A stretch of DNA of 64,000 nt. Source: Kocuria rosea subsp. polaris (GTDB lineage: Bacteria > Actinomycetota > Actinomycetes > Actinomycetales > Micrococcaceae). The notes beneath the pieces were generated by a model. The model was not told where the DNA came from, did not search any database, and saw only the letters and a program-made list of their open reading frames with translations. Position 1 is the stretch's first letter, and each line of letters starts with the position of its first letter. A program made the position numbers and the translations under genes. The stretch covers positions 62,001-126,000 of the forward strand of contig MLDA01000010.1 in NCBI GenBank assembly GCA_023896275.1, given 5' to 3'. Positions 6,604 through 15,332 of this stretch are shown one piece after another.

Positions 6604-8067
6604 TCAGGCTGCGGCTCGAGTCGGCTCCGCGGACGCGATCGTTGCCCCCGTCTCGGGCAGGCGGAGGAAGATCGCGAGGAGGATGGCCGCTGCGAGGGCG
6701 ATGGCGGCGTTGACACCGATGGCGAACTGCAGGCCCGGTAGCAGTGTGGCGGCAGCCACCCCGGTCACGAGCGCCGACATGACGGGGGTGCCGAGGGCGA
6801 TGCCGACTTGCTGGCTCATTGTCACCAGCCCTGTCGCCAAGCCCTGCTGGTTGGCGGGGACGCCGGAGGTGGCGGCGACGACGTAGCCGACGATCGCGAC
6901 CAGGTTTGCAACCCCGCCGATGAATGTGAGAGCCAACAGGGGGATCAGCCAGTCGCGGCTGTCGCCGGCGAAAGCGAGGGGTGCCGTCGCGGCGGCCTGG
7001 ACGACCAGTCCCGCAACGATCGCGGCCTTGGCGCTCGTCCTGCCGATGACTTTCGGTGCGACGAGGCCGCCGAGGACGGTGCCGATGCCGAGCACGCCGA
7101 GCGCCAGCCCGGCGGTGATGGCGGAGTAGCCCAGGGTCTGCTGCAGGTAGAGAGTCAAAAGGAACACGAGAGATGTGAAGGTGCCGAACGCGAGGAGTCC
7201 TGCGGTGTTGCCCCAGCCGATGTTGCGGCGATTGAGCAGGCCCGGAGCGACAAGGGGCTCGGCAACGCGGCTCTCGATCTTGAAGAAGACCACGAAGAGC
7301 ACGAATGCGCCGAGGATTGGGCCCCAGCTCCCGGCGTGGGTCCAACTGTGGTGTCCGGCATTGTCAATGCCGAACACGAGCGCGACAAGAGCAATGGTGA
7401 TGGTGATGGCCCCGGGCACGTCCAGCTTGGGTCGTGGGCCGCGGGCCGGTTCGCGCAGCACGAACGGGGCGACGACCATGACAGCGAGGGCGACGACGAC
7501 GTTGATGAAGAAGGCCCAGCGCCACGACACCGCGCCGGTAAGCAGTCCTCCGAGTACGGCTCCGGACGTGAAGCCTGCCGCCATGAGTGCACCGTTGAGG
7601 CCGAGAGCGCGGGAGCGTGCTGGACCTTCGGGAAACATGGTGGTCATCAGCGACAGAGCAGCGGGGGTGACCATCGCCGTCGCAATGCCCTGACCGACGC
7701 GAGCCGTGAGCAGCAGGCCCGGCTCGCTGGCAAGGCCGCCGGCGAGGGACGAGACTCCGAGCAGGACGACGCCGATCATGAACAGCCGCTTGCGGCCGAA
7801 CAAGTCGGCAACGCGGCCGAAGAACAGGGTGAATCCGGCCGCGCAGAGCGCGAACGAAGTGACGATCCACTGAAGGGCGGAGGTGGCGAATCCGAGCTCA
7901 CTACCGATATGGGGCAGGGCGACATTGAGGATAGAGAAGTCCACCGCGAGGGTGAAGTTCGCCATGAGCAGGACGGCCATCGCGATCTTCTGAGCGGTGG
8001 TGAACCGATCAATGCGTGGAGTCACGGTCGTGCTCGAAAAGGGCGGTGATGTATCGATTTCGGTCAT
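6604..8067 (-). CDS. MFS drug efflux transporter (DHA2, 14-TM)
   Basis: A 487-residue membrane protein starting MTEIDTSPPFSS. It shows the drug:H+ antiporter-2 hallmarks: LAVDFSILNVALPHIG in TM1, the loop motif GRVADLFGRKRLF, and motif C in GLNGALMAAGFTSGAVLGG, followed by more helices to a total near 14. It likely exports a hydrophobic drug or dye in exchange for protons at the plasma membrane. An upstream in-frame extension to 8307 is antisense to the regulator gene and lacks family sequence, so ATG 8067 is chosen. It is divergent from the XRE regulator at 8177, its probable controller. Confidence 0.88.
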   Translation of the reverse strand: MTEIDTSPPFSSTTVTPRIDRFTTAQKIAMAVLLMANFTLAVDFSILNVALPHIGSELGFATSALQWIVTSFALCAAGFTLFFGRVADLFGRKRLFMIGVVLLGVSSLAGGLASEPGLLLTARVGQGIATAMVTPAALSLMTTMFPEGPARSRALGLNGALMAAGFTSGAVLGGLLTGAVSWRWAFFINVVVALAVMVVAPFVLREPARGPRPKLDVPGAITITIALVALVFGIDNAGHHSWTHAGSWGPILGAFVLFVVFFKIESRVAEPLVAPGLLNRRNIGWGNTAGLLAFGTFTSLVFLLTLYLQQTLGYSAITAGLALGVLGIGTVLGGLVAPKVIGRTSAKAAIVAGLVVQAAATAPLAFAGDSRDWLIPLLALTFIGGVANLVAIVGYVVAATSGVPANQQGLATGLVTMSQQVGIALGTPVMSALVTGVAAATLLPGLQFAIGVNAAIALAAAILLAIFLRLPETGATIASAEPTRAAA

Positions 8068-8176
8068 GGCATCCAGACTCGGCCGAAACGGAGTGAGCAG
8101 CCAGATCCTCGGTATGCGGGGTCTAGGGGTGCCTATCACTGGCAGGGTCAGGCTCCGCGGAGGCAGGTGGGCGACA

Positions 8177-9145
8177 ATGGAACGCATGGAACGACACTCC
8201 TTCGACGAAGCGACCGAATTCGCGGACGCGGACCGCCCGGTCACCGAGCTGGGCCAGTTCCTGCGCTCACGCCGCGATCGGATTACCCCGGATGCGGCCG
8301 GCGTCAACAGCTACGGCCGCCGCCGCGTGCCCGGCCTGCGCCGGGAAGAGCTCGCCCAGCTCGCGGGCGTGTCGGTGACCTACCTAACCCGGCTCGAGCA
8401 GGGACAGTCGCAAAACGCGTCCGACGCGATCATCGACGCCCTCGCGCGCGCTCTGCAGCTCGACGCCGACGAGCGCGCGCACCTGCACGCGCTCGCGCAC
8501 CCGACACCGAAGAAGCGACCCCGCACGGAAACGCAGCCCGAGGCGGCCAAGCCGGGCGCTGAACAGCTACTGCATTCGATGGGCGACGTGCCCGCGGTGC
8601 TGCTGGGCCGGTTCAACGACATCCTCGCGTGGAACCGCGCCGGACACCTGCTGCTCGCGGGGCACCTGGACTACGCCGCGCCGAGCAGCGTCGAGGACCG
8701 CCCGAACCCGCTCAAGCTGTTGTTCCTCGACGAGCACACCCGCGACCTATACGTCGACTGGCCGGACGAGGCCGCTCACGCCGTCGCCTCGCTTCGGTAC
8801 GTGGCGGCCCAGTTCGCCGACGACCGACGACTAGCCGAACTGGTCGGCGAGCTGAGTATGAAAAGCGTCGAGTTCGCCCGGCTCTGGGCTGGCCATGACG
8901 TCAGGCTCTGCACGAGCGGGGCAAAGAGGTTCCGGCACCCCGAAGTCGGTGAGCTGGAGCTCAGGTACGAGGTGCTTCACCTGCCCGAGGGAAACGGGCA
9001 GCGCATCCTCACACACACGGCACAGCCTGGCAGCGCTTCCTTCGCGGCGCTGCGGCTGCTCACGTCGGCGTCCTGCCCGGGAACAGCGAAGGCGTCCGGG
9101 ACCCTCGACTTGCCGGTTCCGAATCGGCCGGTGCGGGCGATATAG
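8177..9145 (+). CDS. XRE-family regulator with MmyB-like ligand domain
   Basis: A 322-residue regulator. The N-terminal helix-turn-helix spans about residues 15-90 (LGQFLRSRRDRI, RRVPGLRREELAQLAGVS, YLTRLEQGQ). The C-terminal MmyB/MltR-type ligand-binding domain includes LLGRFNDILAWNRAG, FARLWAGHDVR and HPEVGELELRYEVLHLP. Such proteins usually repress a divergent oxidoreductase or transporter and respond to a small, often fatty or aromatic, ligand. Here the divergent neighbour is the DHA2 pump. The start is ATG 8177, with a second ATG at 8186. The last 25 residues are not typical of the family. Spacer 9146-9392 holds nothing recognised. Confidence 0.88.
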   Translation: MERMERHSFDEATEFADADRPVTELGQFLRSRRDRITPDAAGVNSYGRRRVPGLRREELAQLAGVSVTYLTRLEQGQSQNASDAIIDALARALQLDADERAHLHALAHPTPKKRPRTETQPEAAKPGAEQLLHSMGDVPAVLLGRFNDILAWNRAGHLLLAGHLDYAAPSSVEDRPNPLKLLFLDEHTRDLYVDWPDEAAHAVASLRYVAAQFADDRRLAELVGELSMKSVEFARLWAGHDVRLCTSGAKRFRHPEVGELELRYEVLHLPEGNGQRILTHTAQPGSASFAALRLLTSASCPGTAKASGTLDLPVPNRPVRAI

Positions 9146-9392
9146 CGGTTCGTCTTCTCCAGCACGGCCGCTTCGAGGTGTCGAGCATAGGTTCCGTGAT
9201 GGTCCTTGTCGAGCTCAGGGCCGAGTGATCCGAGCAGGACGCTGCAGGTCCCTGTCCGCTCCTGCTCTGGATCGGCCTCGACCACGGCGTCATTTTCTCG
9301 AATGGATCCGACTGCTCCGCGCTCAGCCCCGCAGCGCCAGTCACATGCACCGGCCCACAGGACGGACACGGGAAGCGCCTGCTTCTTGCTGC

Positions 9393-10478
9393 TCAGACGT
9401 TGAAGCGGAACTCCACCACGTCGCCGTCGGACATCACGTAGTCCTTGCCCTCGATGCGGGCCTTGCCCGCCGACTTGGCCGCCGCCACGGAGCCGAGCTC
9501 GACCAGGTCGTCGAAGTTGATGACCTCGGCCTTGATGAAGCCGCGCTGGAAGTCGGTGTGGATCACGCCGGCCGCCTCGGGCGCCGTCGCACCCTGCCGG
9601 ATCGTCCACGCGCGCGTCTCCTTCGGACCAGCCGTCAGGTAGGACTGCAGGCCGAGGGTCGAGTAGCCGACGCGCGCCAGCTTCTCCAGACCCGACTCGG
9701 CGTAGCCCGCCTCGTGCAGCATCTCCTCGGCCTCCTCCTCGTCGAGCTCGACGAGGTCCGCCTCGAACTGGGCGTCCAGGAAGATCGCCTCGGCCGGGGC
9801 GACCATGTCGGCGAGTTCCTTCTTGAGGTCCTCGTTGGCCAGGCCGGCCTCGTCCATGTTGAAGACGTAGATGAACGGCTTGGTGGTCATGAGCTGCATC
9901 GGTTTCAGCTCGGCGAGGTCAATCTTCGCAGCGGCGGCGCCGGAGAACAGCGTCGTGCCCTCTTCGAGCACCTTCTGCGCAGCCTTGACGGTCTCGATGA
10001 AGGACGCCTCGACCTTCTTCGCGCGCAGTTCCTTCTCAAGGCGCGGCAGCTGGTTCTCGATCGTCTGCAGGTCGGCGAGGATCAGCTCGGTGGAGATCGT
10101 CTCGATGTCGGAGGCAGGATCGACCTTGCCGTCGACGTGGACGACGTCGCCGTCTTCGAAGGCACGCGTGACCTGACAGATCGCGTCTGCCTCGCGGATG
10201 TTGGCCAGGAACTTGTTGCCCAGGCCCTCACCCTCGGACGCACCCTTGACGATGCCCGCGATGTCCACGAAAGACACGGTCGCCGGGAGGATCTTCTGCG
10301 AACCGAAGATGCCGGCGAGGACCTTCAGCCGCGAATCCGGCAGGGGCACAACACCCACGTTCGGTTCGATCGTCGCGAACGGGTAGTTCGCCGCCAGGAC
10401 CTGAGCGCGGGTGAGTGCATTGAACATGGTGGACTTGCCGACATTGGGCAGTCCGACGATTCCGATAGTAAGAGCCAC
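9393..10478 (-). CDS. ychF: redox-regulated ATPase YchF
   Basis: A 361-residue Obg-family P-loop protein, full length compared with E. coli YchF (363). The G1 motif is [14 protein letters not shown], followed by a coiled-coil insert and a C-terminal TGS domain ([20 protein letters not shown]) ending in FRFNV. YchF prefers ATP to GTP, binds ribosomes and affects stress responses. Its last codons are the sequence repeated at 3331, 4807 and 6231, so the present stop-proximal bases may come from an inserted element although the protein is unaltered. Divergent from rmuC with a 112-base gap. Confidence 0.97.
   Translation of the reverse strand: MALTIGIVGLPNVGKSTMFNALTRAQVLAANYPFATIEPNVGVVPLPDSRLKVLAGIFGSQKILPATVSFVDIAGIVKGASEGEGLGNKFLANIREADAICQVTRAFEDGDVVHVDGKVDPASDIETISTELILADLQTIENQLPRLEKELRAKKVEASFIETVKAAQKVLEEGTTLFSGAAAAKIDLAELKPMQLMTTKPFIYVFNMDEAGLANEDLKKELADMVAPAEAIFLDAQFEADLVELDEEEAEEMLHEAGYAESGLEKLARVGYSTLGLQSYLTAGPKETRAWTIRQGATAPEAAGVIHTDFQRGFIKAEVINFDDLVELGSVAAAKSAGKARIEGKDYVMSDGDVVEFRFNV
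9397..9417 (-). repeat. ychF 3'-end repeat, resident copy E
   Basis: This is the repeat core inside the true ychF gene (codons for VEFRFNV before TGA at 9393-9395). It shares 21 bases with copy B and 14 with copy D. It would be the site where new modules enter. Confidence 0.8.
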
Positions 10479-10590
10479 GGGAGTCGAGTCTACCCGCCGC
10501 GGCGTCTCAACGCAGACTCGGTCCCCCGCCCCGCCCGTCGCTCCCGGCGCGTTCTCCTATTGTGCGGGTGCCGCGTGCGAGAGTCTTCCC

Positions 10591-11820
10591 ATGACTGCAC
10601 TCAGCTTCGTTGTGGCCCTTCTGGCCTTCGTGATCGGCGCCGCCGGCGGCGCCGGCCTCCTCTGGTGGTACGCCGTGCGCGGACGCACGCAGGCGGACAC
10701 CTCCGCGTACGACGACGTCGCGTCCCGTCTCCGTGCCGCCGAGACGACGCTGGCCGCCACGCGGGCCGAACGCGACGCCCTGCAGGACCGGATCGTCGAC
10801 GAGCGCCAGCGCGCCTCGGAGGACCGGACCGTGCTGCAGATGATGGCCCCGCTCGCCGACCAGCTGCGGCAGGTCCGGCACCAGGTGACGACCCTCGAGC
10901 GGGACCGCGTCGAGCAGTTCGGGCAGCTCAGCCAGCAGCTCGCCGTGGCGGCCGAGCAGGACGCCGCGCTGCTGCGGACGACGTCGTCATTGGTGGGTGC
11001 CCTGCGGAACAGCGCGACGCGCGGCACGTGGGGCGAGACCCAGCTGCGCCGCGTCGTCGAAGCGGCCGGCATGATCAACCGCGTCGACTTCAGCGAGCAG
11101 GTGACCTCCGGCTCCGCGCAGGCGCCGCGCCTGCGCCCCGACATGGTTGTGCACCTGCCCGCCGGCAAGTCGATCGCCGTGGACTCGAAGGTCCCGCTGT
11201 CCGCCTACCTCGAAGCGCAGGCCCTCGGGGGCGCGGACGCCGCGGGCGACCAGGAGCAGGTTCAGGCCCGGCAGCGCGATCTGTTGCGCACCCATGCCAA
11301 GGCCCTGCGCAGCCACGTCGACGCGCTTGCCAAGAAGGAGTACTGGGAAGGCCTGCCGGGCAGCCCCGAACTCGTGGTCTGCTTCCTGCCGGCCGAATCG
11401 TTCCTGGCCGCAGCACTCGAAGCCGACCCGGGCCTGCTCGACGACGCGTTCGACAAGAACGTCGCGCTCGCCTCCCCCAGCACGCTGCTCTCGATCCTCA
11501 AGGGGCTCGCGTACGCGTGGCGGCAGGAGCTGCTGACCGAGAACGCACGCGCGCTCTTCGACGAATCCCGCGAGCTCTACAAACGACTCGGAACCCTCGG
11601 CGGGCACATCAACGACCTCGGCAAGTCGCTGAAGACCTCCGTCGAACGCTACAACTCGTTCATCGGCACCCTCGAGTCCCGCGTCCTGCCCTCCACCCGC
11701 CGGATTCAGGATCTCGACCCGGGCCTGACCCCCAGCGCGGGAGCCGAGGCGCCGGCGTCCGTCGAGGCGACGCCCCGCGTCCTCAGTGCCGCGGAGCTAA
11801 TCACCGCCGAGCAGTCATGA
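10591..11820 (+). CDS. rmuC: DNA recombination protein RmuC
   Basis: A 409-residue protein starting MTALSFVVALLAFVIGA. One N-terminal membrane segment (residues about 4-30) is followed by a coiled coil (residues about 40-120) and the RmuC nuclease-like core, with GTWGETQLRRVVEAAGM, DMVVHLPAGKSIAVDSKVPL and LASPSTLLSILKGLAYAWRQ. RmuC limits DNA inversions and is thought to process aberrant DNA ends; the VDSKVPL segment is part of its restriction-like fold. An in-frame extension to 10411 overlaps the ychF start and carries no family sequence. Confidence 0.93.
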   Translation: MTALSFVVALLAFVIGAAGGAGLLWWYAVRGRTQADTSAYDDVASRLRAAETTLAATRAERDALQDRIVDERQRASEDRTVLQMMAPLADQLRQVRHQVTTLERDRVEQFGQLSQQLAVAAEQDAALLRTTSSLVGALRNSATRGTWGETQLRRVVEAAGMINRVDFSEQVTSGSAQAPRLRPDMVVHLPAGKSIAVDSKVPLSAYLEAQALGGADAAGDQEQVQARQRDLLRTHAKALRSHVDALAKKEYWEGLPGSPELVVCFLPAESFLAAALEADPGLLDDAFDKNVALASPSTLLSILKGLAYAWRQELLTENARALFDESRELYKRLGTLGGHINDLGKSLKTSVERYNSFIGTLESRVLPSTRRIQDLDPGLTPSAGAEAPASVEATPRVLSAAELITAEQS

Positions 11821-11905
11821 CAGCCCAGCACCCATGACAACCGTCATGGACGATTCGTGACCGCGGGCCCGGGGACAATGGCGCCGACCGGCCTAGCCTG
11901 AAGGC

Positions 11906-12826
11906 ATGGATACACAACCTGCCCTTAAACTCAACGGGATCCGCCGCTCCTTCCCCGACGGCGCAGGCGGTCGGACCGCTGCCGTCGACGGCGTCGACCT
12001 CACCGTCTCCCGCGGCGAGGTCGTCGCCCTGCTCGGGCCCAACGGCGCGGGGAAGACCACGCTGATCGACATCATCCTCGGCCTCATCGCCGCCGACGCC
12101 GGGCACGTCGAGGTCCTCGGCACCACGCCCCGGAAGGCCGTGACCTCCGGTCGCATCTCGGCCCTTCTGCAGACCGGTGGCCTGCTTCCCGACCTCAGCG
12201 TCCGGGAGACCGTTAAGATGATCGCCTCCCTGCACGAGCATCCCCGGGACGTCGACGAGGTCCTGGCCGCTGCGGGGGCCACGGGCTTCGCCGCCCGGCG
12301 CGTCTCGCGTTGCTCCGGAGGTGAACAGCAACGGCTCCGCTTCGCGCTCGCCCTGCTCACCCGCCCCGAGGTCCTCGTTCTCGACGAGCCGACCACCGGC
12401 ATGGACGTCAACGCCCGACACGACTTCTGGCAGAACATGAGCGCTCTGGCGGACGACGGCGCGACCATCCTCTTCGCAACCCACTACCTGGAGGAAGCCG
12501 AACGTTTCGCCCGGCGGACGATCCTGCTGGGCGCCGGCCGCATCCTCGCGGACGGTCCCACCTCGGAGATCCGCCGCCGGGCGGGCGCGGCCCGAGTAAC
12601 GGTCACATGGTCGCCGACCGATGCCGAACTGGCCGGCCTCGACCACGTGCTCTCGGCCGAACGCCACGGCACCCGCATCGAACTGCGCACCGACGACGCC
12701 GACGCACTCGCCCGGCACCTCCTCACCCGAACCGACGCCCAAGGCATCGAGATCGCCTCCGCCGGCCTCGACGAGGCCTTCCGCCACCTGACCGCGGCGA
12801 CGCCTGAACAGGAGGTCGCAGCATGA
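11906..12826 (+). CDS. ABC-2 transporter ATP-binding protein
   Basis: A 306-residue ATPase with Walker A GPNGAGKTT (about residue 46), signature CSGGEQQRLRF, Walker B VLVLDEPTTGMD, and an H-loop histidine in FATHYLEEAE. The C-terminal 80 residues resemble drug/antibiotic exporter ATPases (DrrA/CcmA type). Its stop overlaps the permease start by four bases (ATGA), so the two are translationally coupled. The sensor kinase and regulator that follow suggest export of, and response to, a membrane-active compound, as in LiaRS- or DesKR-linked exporters. The substrate is unknown. Confidence 0.93.
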   Translation: MDTQPALKLNGIRRSFPDGAGGRTAAVDGVDLTVSRGEVVALLGPNGAGKTTLIDIILGLIAADAGHVEVLGTTPRKAVTSGRISALLQTGGLLPDLSVRETVKMIASLHEHPRDVDEVLAAAGATGFAARRVSRCSGGEQQRLRFALALLTRPEVLVLDEPTTGMDVNARHDFWQNMSALADDGATILFATHYLEEAERFARRTILLGAGRILADGPTSEIRRRAGAARVTVTWSPTDAELAGLDHVLSAERHGTRIELRTDDADALARHLLTRTDAQGIEIASAGLDEAFRHLTAATPEQEVAA

Positions 12827-13584
12827 GCATCGTCACCTACGTCGTCATGGACTTCTGGCGAAACCTGCGCAATCTGGGCAACAGCTTCTTCGTGATCGTG
12901 CTGCCGACCGTGCTGTTCCTCTTCTTCGGCGCCTCCTCGGAATGGTCGACGAATCCCATCGGCGAGGGCAACGTCAGTGCCTGGACGATGATCTCGATCG
13001 CCTGCTACGGGGCCGCCATGGCGGCGACCTCGCTTGCTGGTTCCGCCGCCGTCGAACTTCAGCAGGGCTGGGGCCGGCAGCTGGCACTCACCGCGCTGCC
13101 GCACAGCGGCTTCGTCGCCGCCAAGACCGTCGTCGCCCTATGTTTCGCCGTCCTGCCCGTCCTGGTCCTGAATCTCACGGGCGTTGTCACCGTGAGCGAT
13201 ATGCCCGTCGGCACGTGGCTCGCGACGGCGGCACTCACGATCGTCGGTGTGGTGCCGTTCGCGCTCTACGGGCTCGCGATCGGCATGGCCTTCCGCTCGG
13301 ACGCCGCGGTCGGCACCGCAACAGGCCTGCTCGTGATCTTCAGTTTCCTCGGCAACGCGTTCACGCCGCTGGACGGGTTCCTGCTCGACCTCGGCCGGTT
13401 CACGCCCCTCTACGGTGTGGTCGCGCTCGCCCGCTATCCGCTCACCGGCGGCGATCAGATCTCGATGGGCGGGATCGCGGGCACCGACCCGCTCTGGGCC
13501 GTCCTAGCGAACGTGATCGCTTGGACCGCCGTCTTCGGCGCGGCCTGCCTGCTGCTGCAGCGCCGCCGGACCACGAGACAATAA
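12823..13584 (+). CDS. ABC-2 type permease
   Basis: A 253-residue membrane protein with about six hydrophobic segments, for example FFVIVLPTVLFLFFGA and LATAALTIVGVVPFALYGLA. The ABC-2 permease pattern is seen near GNAFTPLDGFLLDLGRFTPL, with loss of hydrophobicity only between helices. It pairs with the preceding ATPase through a 4-base overlap. The kinase gene begins 3 bases after its stop, so all four genes from 11906 to 15329 probably form one operon. Confidence 0.9.
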   Translation: MSIVTYVVMDFWRNLRNLGNSFFVIVLPTVLFLFFGASSEWSTNPIGEGNVSAWTMISIACYGAAMAATSLAGSAAVELQQGWGRQLALTALPHSGFVAAKTVVALCFAVLPVLVLNLTGVVTVSDMPVGTWLATAALTIVGVVPFALYGLAIGMAFRSDAAVGTATGLLVIFSFLGNAFTPLDGFLLDLGRFTPLYGVVALARYPLTGGDQISMGGIAGTDPLWAVLANVIAWTAVFGAACLLLQRRRTTRQ

Positions 13585-13587
13585 GCC

Positions 13588-14715
13588 ATGAGAGCCGTCG
13601 CCACGGCCTTCAGCGCGGCTGGCAGAATGAAGGACATGGAACCCGTTGGCAAGCCGAAGCGGTCTTTAGCCGGGCTGTTCTACGCGAGCGTCTGGCTCGT
13701 CTTCTTAGGAACTCCGCTCGCCGCAGCGATCGCCGGGCAAGCTGGCCCGTTCTGGACGAGCGTCTCCATCGCGGCGACACTCGCATTCGCCGCCGCCTAT
13801 ATCTGGTTGTTCTGGACGCTCTCCGCACCCGGTGACCCCGCGACGCACCAGAACCGCCGGGTCCGGATTGGCATCGTGCTGCTGGTCGTGTGCGCCGGCC
13901 TCGCTGCACCCGGTGTCGGGCCATGGGCCAGCGTGTTCACCCCGTTCATCGCCGCGGCCCTCATCTTCAGCCTGCCGCTCGTCCCAGGCATCACGGCAGG
14001 CACCCTCGTCTGGCTGATCCCCAGCGCCGTGGCCGCCCAGTTCTCCGGCACGCTGTGGACGCTGCTCGGGCCCGGCTTCGGCGTCGCCGTCATCGTCTTC
14101 GCCCGCCTCATGGAGCACAATGAGCGCCGGGCGCACGAAGCCCAGCACCACCTACGCGTCATCTCCGAGCGGGCGGCGATCGCCCGCGACGTGCACGACG
14201 TCCTCGGCCACACGCTGACCGTCCTGTCGATCAAGGCCCAGCTGGCGCGCCGACTCGTCGACCGCGACCTGGACGCGGCCCGGGCCGAGCTGGACTCCAT
14301 CGACGAGCTGGCCAGGGAATCCCTGACGCAGATCCGCTCCACGGTCACCGGGCTGCGCACCCCCTCGCTGGCCACCGAAATCGCCGCGGCCCGGGCTGCC
14401 CTGCGCGCCGCCGGCATCAACCCCAACATCGACGTCGACCCGCTCCTGCCCGACGCCGACAACCTCTTCGCGTGGACGCTGCGCGAGGGCGTGACGAACA
14501 CCGTCCGTCATTCCTCAGCGGCGACGTGCCGCATCACGGCCACGGCCGCGAAGCTGACAATCTCCGACGACGGCTCCGGATGCGGCGGCGCCGAGCCCGG
14601 CAACGGGCTCACCGGGCTGCGCGAGCGCGCCCGCGCCGCCGGAGCGCGCGTCGAAGTGCGCCCCACCCATCCAGACGGCGCGCGCCCGGGCACCACTCTG
14701 GAGGTGACAAGATGA
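13588..14715 (+). CDS. sensor histidine kinase, DesK/NarX class
   Basis: About 375 residues. Several membrane helices fill residues 30-165. The HisKA_3 phosphoacceptor is in ARDVHDVLGHTLTVLSIKAQ and the ATPase domain has REGVTNTVRHSSA (N box), DDGSGC and GNGLTGLRERA (G boxes). There is no extracellular sensor domain, so it probably senses the membrane itself or the linked exporter. The start may be 13588 or an internal ATG at 13627 or 13636. The stop overlaps the regulator start by four bases. Confidence 0.92.
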   Translation: MRAVATAFSAAGRMKDMEPVGKPKRSLAGLFYASVWLVFLGTPLAAAIAGQAGPFWTSVSIAATLAFAAAYIWLFWTLSAPGDPATHQNRRVRIGIVLLVVCAGLAAPGVGPWASVFTPFIAAALIFSLPLVPGITAGTLVWLIPSAVAAQFSGTLWTLLGPGFGVAVIVFARLMEHNERRAHEAQHHLRVISERAAIARDVHDVLGHTLTVLSIKAQLARRLVDRDLDAARAELDSIDELARESLTQIRSTVTGLRTPSLATEIAAARAALRAAGINPNIDVDPLLPDADNLFAWTLREGVTNTVRHSSAATCRITATAAKLTISDDGSGCGGAEPGNGLTGLRERARAAGARVEVRPTHPDGARPGTTLEVTR

Positions 14716-15329
14716 CGCCGAAGAACATCCGCATCCTGCTGGCCGACGATCAGGACCTGGTCCGTGGCGGCCTCGCCGCCCTGCTCGCACTGGAAGGAGA
14801 CCTCGACGTCGTCGTACAGGTCGGTCGCGGAGACGAGGTGCTCGATGCCGTCCGGGAGCACCGCCCGGACGTCGCCCTGATCGACATCGAGATGCCCGGA
14901 ATGGATGGGATCGAGGTGACCCGTCAAGTCACCTCGGCGCTGCTCGGGTGCCGATGCCTGATCGTGACGACGTTCGGCCGTCCCGGCTACCTGCGCCGGG
15001 CCATGGACGCGGGCGCGTCCGGGTTCGTCGTCAAGGACACTCCGGCGGATCGGCTCGCGCAGATGGTCCGTCAGGTCGCCGCGGGCCAGCACGTGCTCGA
15101 CCCGCAGCTGGCGGCGGACTCGCTCGCTGGCGGGATCGACCCGCTGACCGAGCGCGAGCGCGACGTGCTCCGCGCCGCCGCGGCCGGCGGGTCGATCCGG
15201 GCGATCGCCGACGCCGTGCATCTCAGCCCCGGCACCGTGCGCAACCACCTCTCGAGCGCCATCGGCAAGACGGACACCCACAACCGCTATGAGGCGGCGC
15301 GCGCCGCCCAGGAGCGGGGCTGGCTGTGA
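14712..15329 (+). CDS. NarL/LuxR-type response regulator
   Basis: A 205-residue regulator starting MTPKNIRILLADDQDLVRGG. The receiver aspartate is in VALIDIEMPGMDGIEV, the switch Thr in LIVTTFGR and the Lys in VVKDTPADR. The LuxR helix-turn-helix is at the C-terminus (LTERERDVLRAAAAGG, HLSPGTVRNHL). ATG 14712 is the natural start because it overlaps the kinase stop as ATGA; longer in-frame readings run through the kinase gene. It likely controls the upstream ABC-2 genes. Its stop lies 3 bases from the convergent DASS gene. Confidence 0.95.
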   Translation: MTPKNIRILLADDQDLVRGGLAALLALEGDLDVVVQVGRGDEVLDAVREHRPDVALIDIEMPGMDGIEVTRQVTSALLGCRCLIVTTFGRPGYLRRAMDAGASGFVVKDTPADRLAQMVRQVAAGQHVLDPQLAADSLAGGIDPLTERERDVLRAAAAGGSIRAIADAVHLSPGTVRNHLSSAIGKTDTHNRYEAARAAQERGWL

Positions 15330-15332
15330 GCG

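Larger units (their letters stand above)
3331..9417. mobile_element. putative tandem cassette array at the 3' end of ychF
   Basis: Four direct repeats of the ychF C-terminal codons (3331, 4807, 6231, 9397) bound three gene modules of about 1.5, 1.4 and 3.2 kb; a fourth module of about 2.4 kb may lie between 916 and 3331. Each module carries different, unrelated genes, and no integrase or transposase is seen. The layout matches repeated site-specific insertion into the end of a conserved gene, with the gene end rebuilt each time. The mechanism is inferred. Confidence 0.6.

Noticed and set aside
8895-11837. Long plus-strand frame of 980 codons across ychF and rmuC
   Set aside because: It is antisense to ychF and out of frame with rmuC, with Arg-rich low-complexity sequence; a product of high GC in the third codon position.
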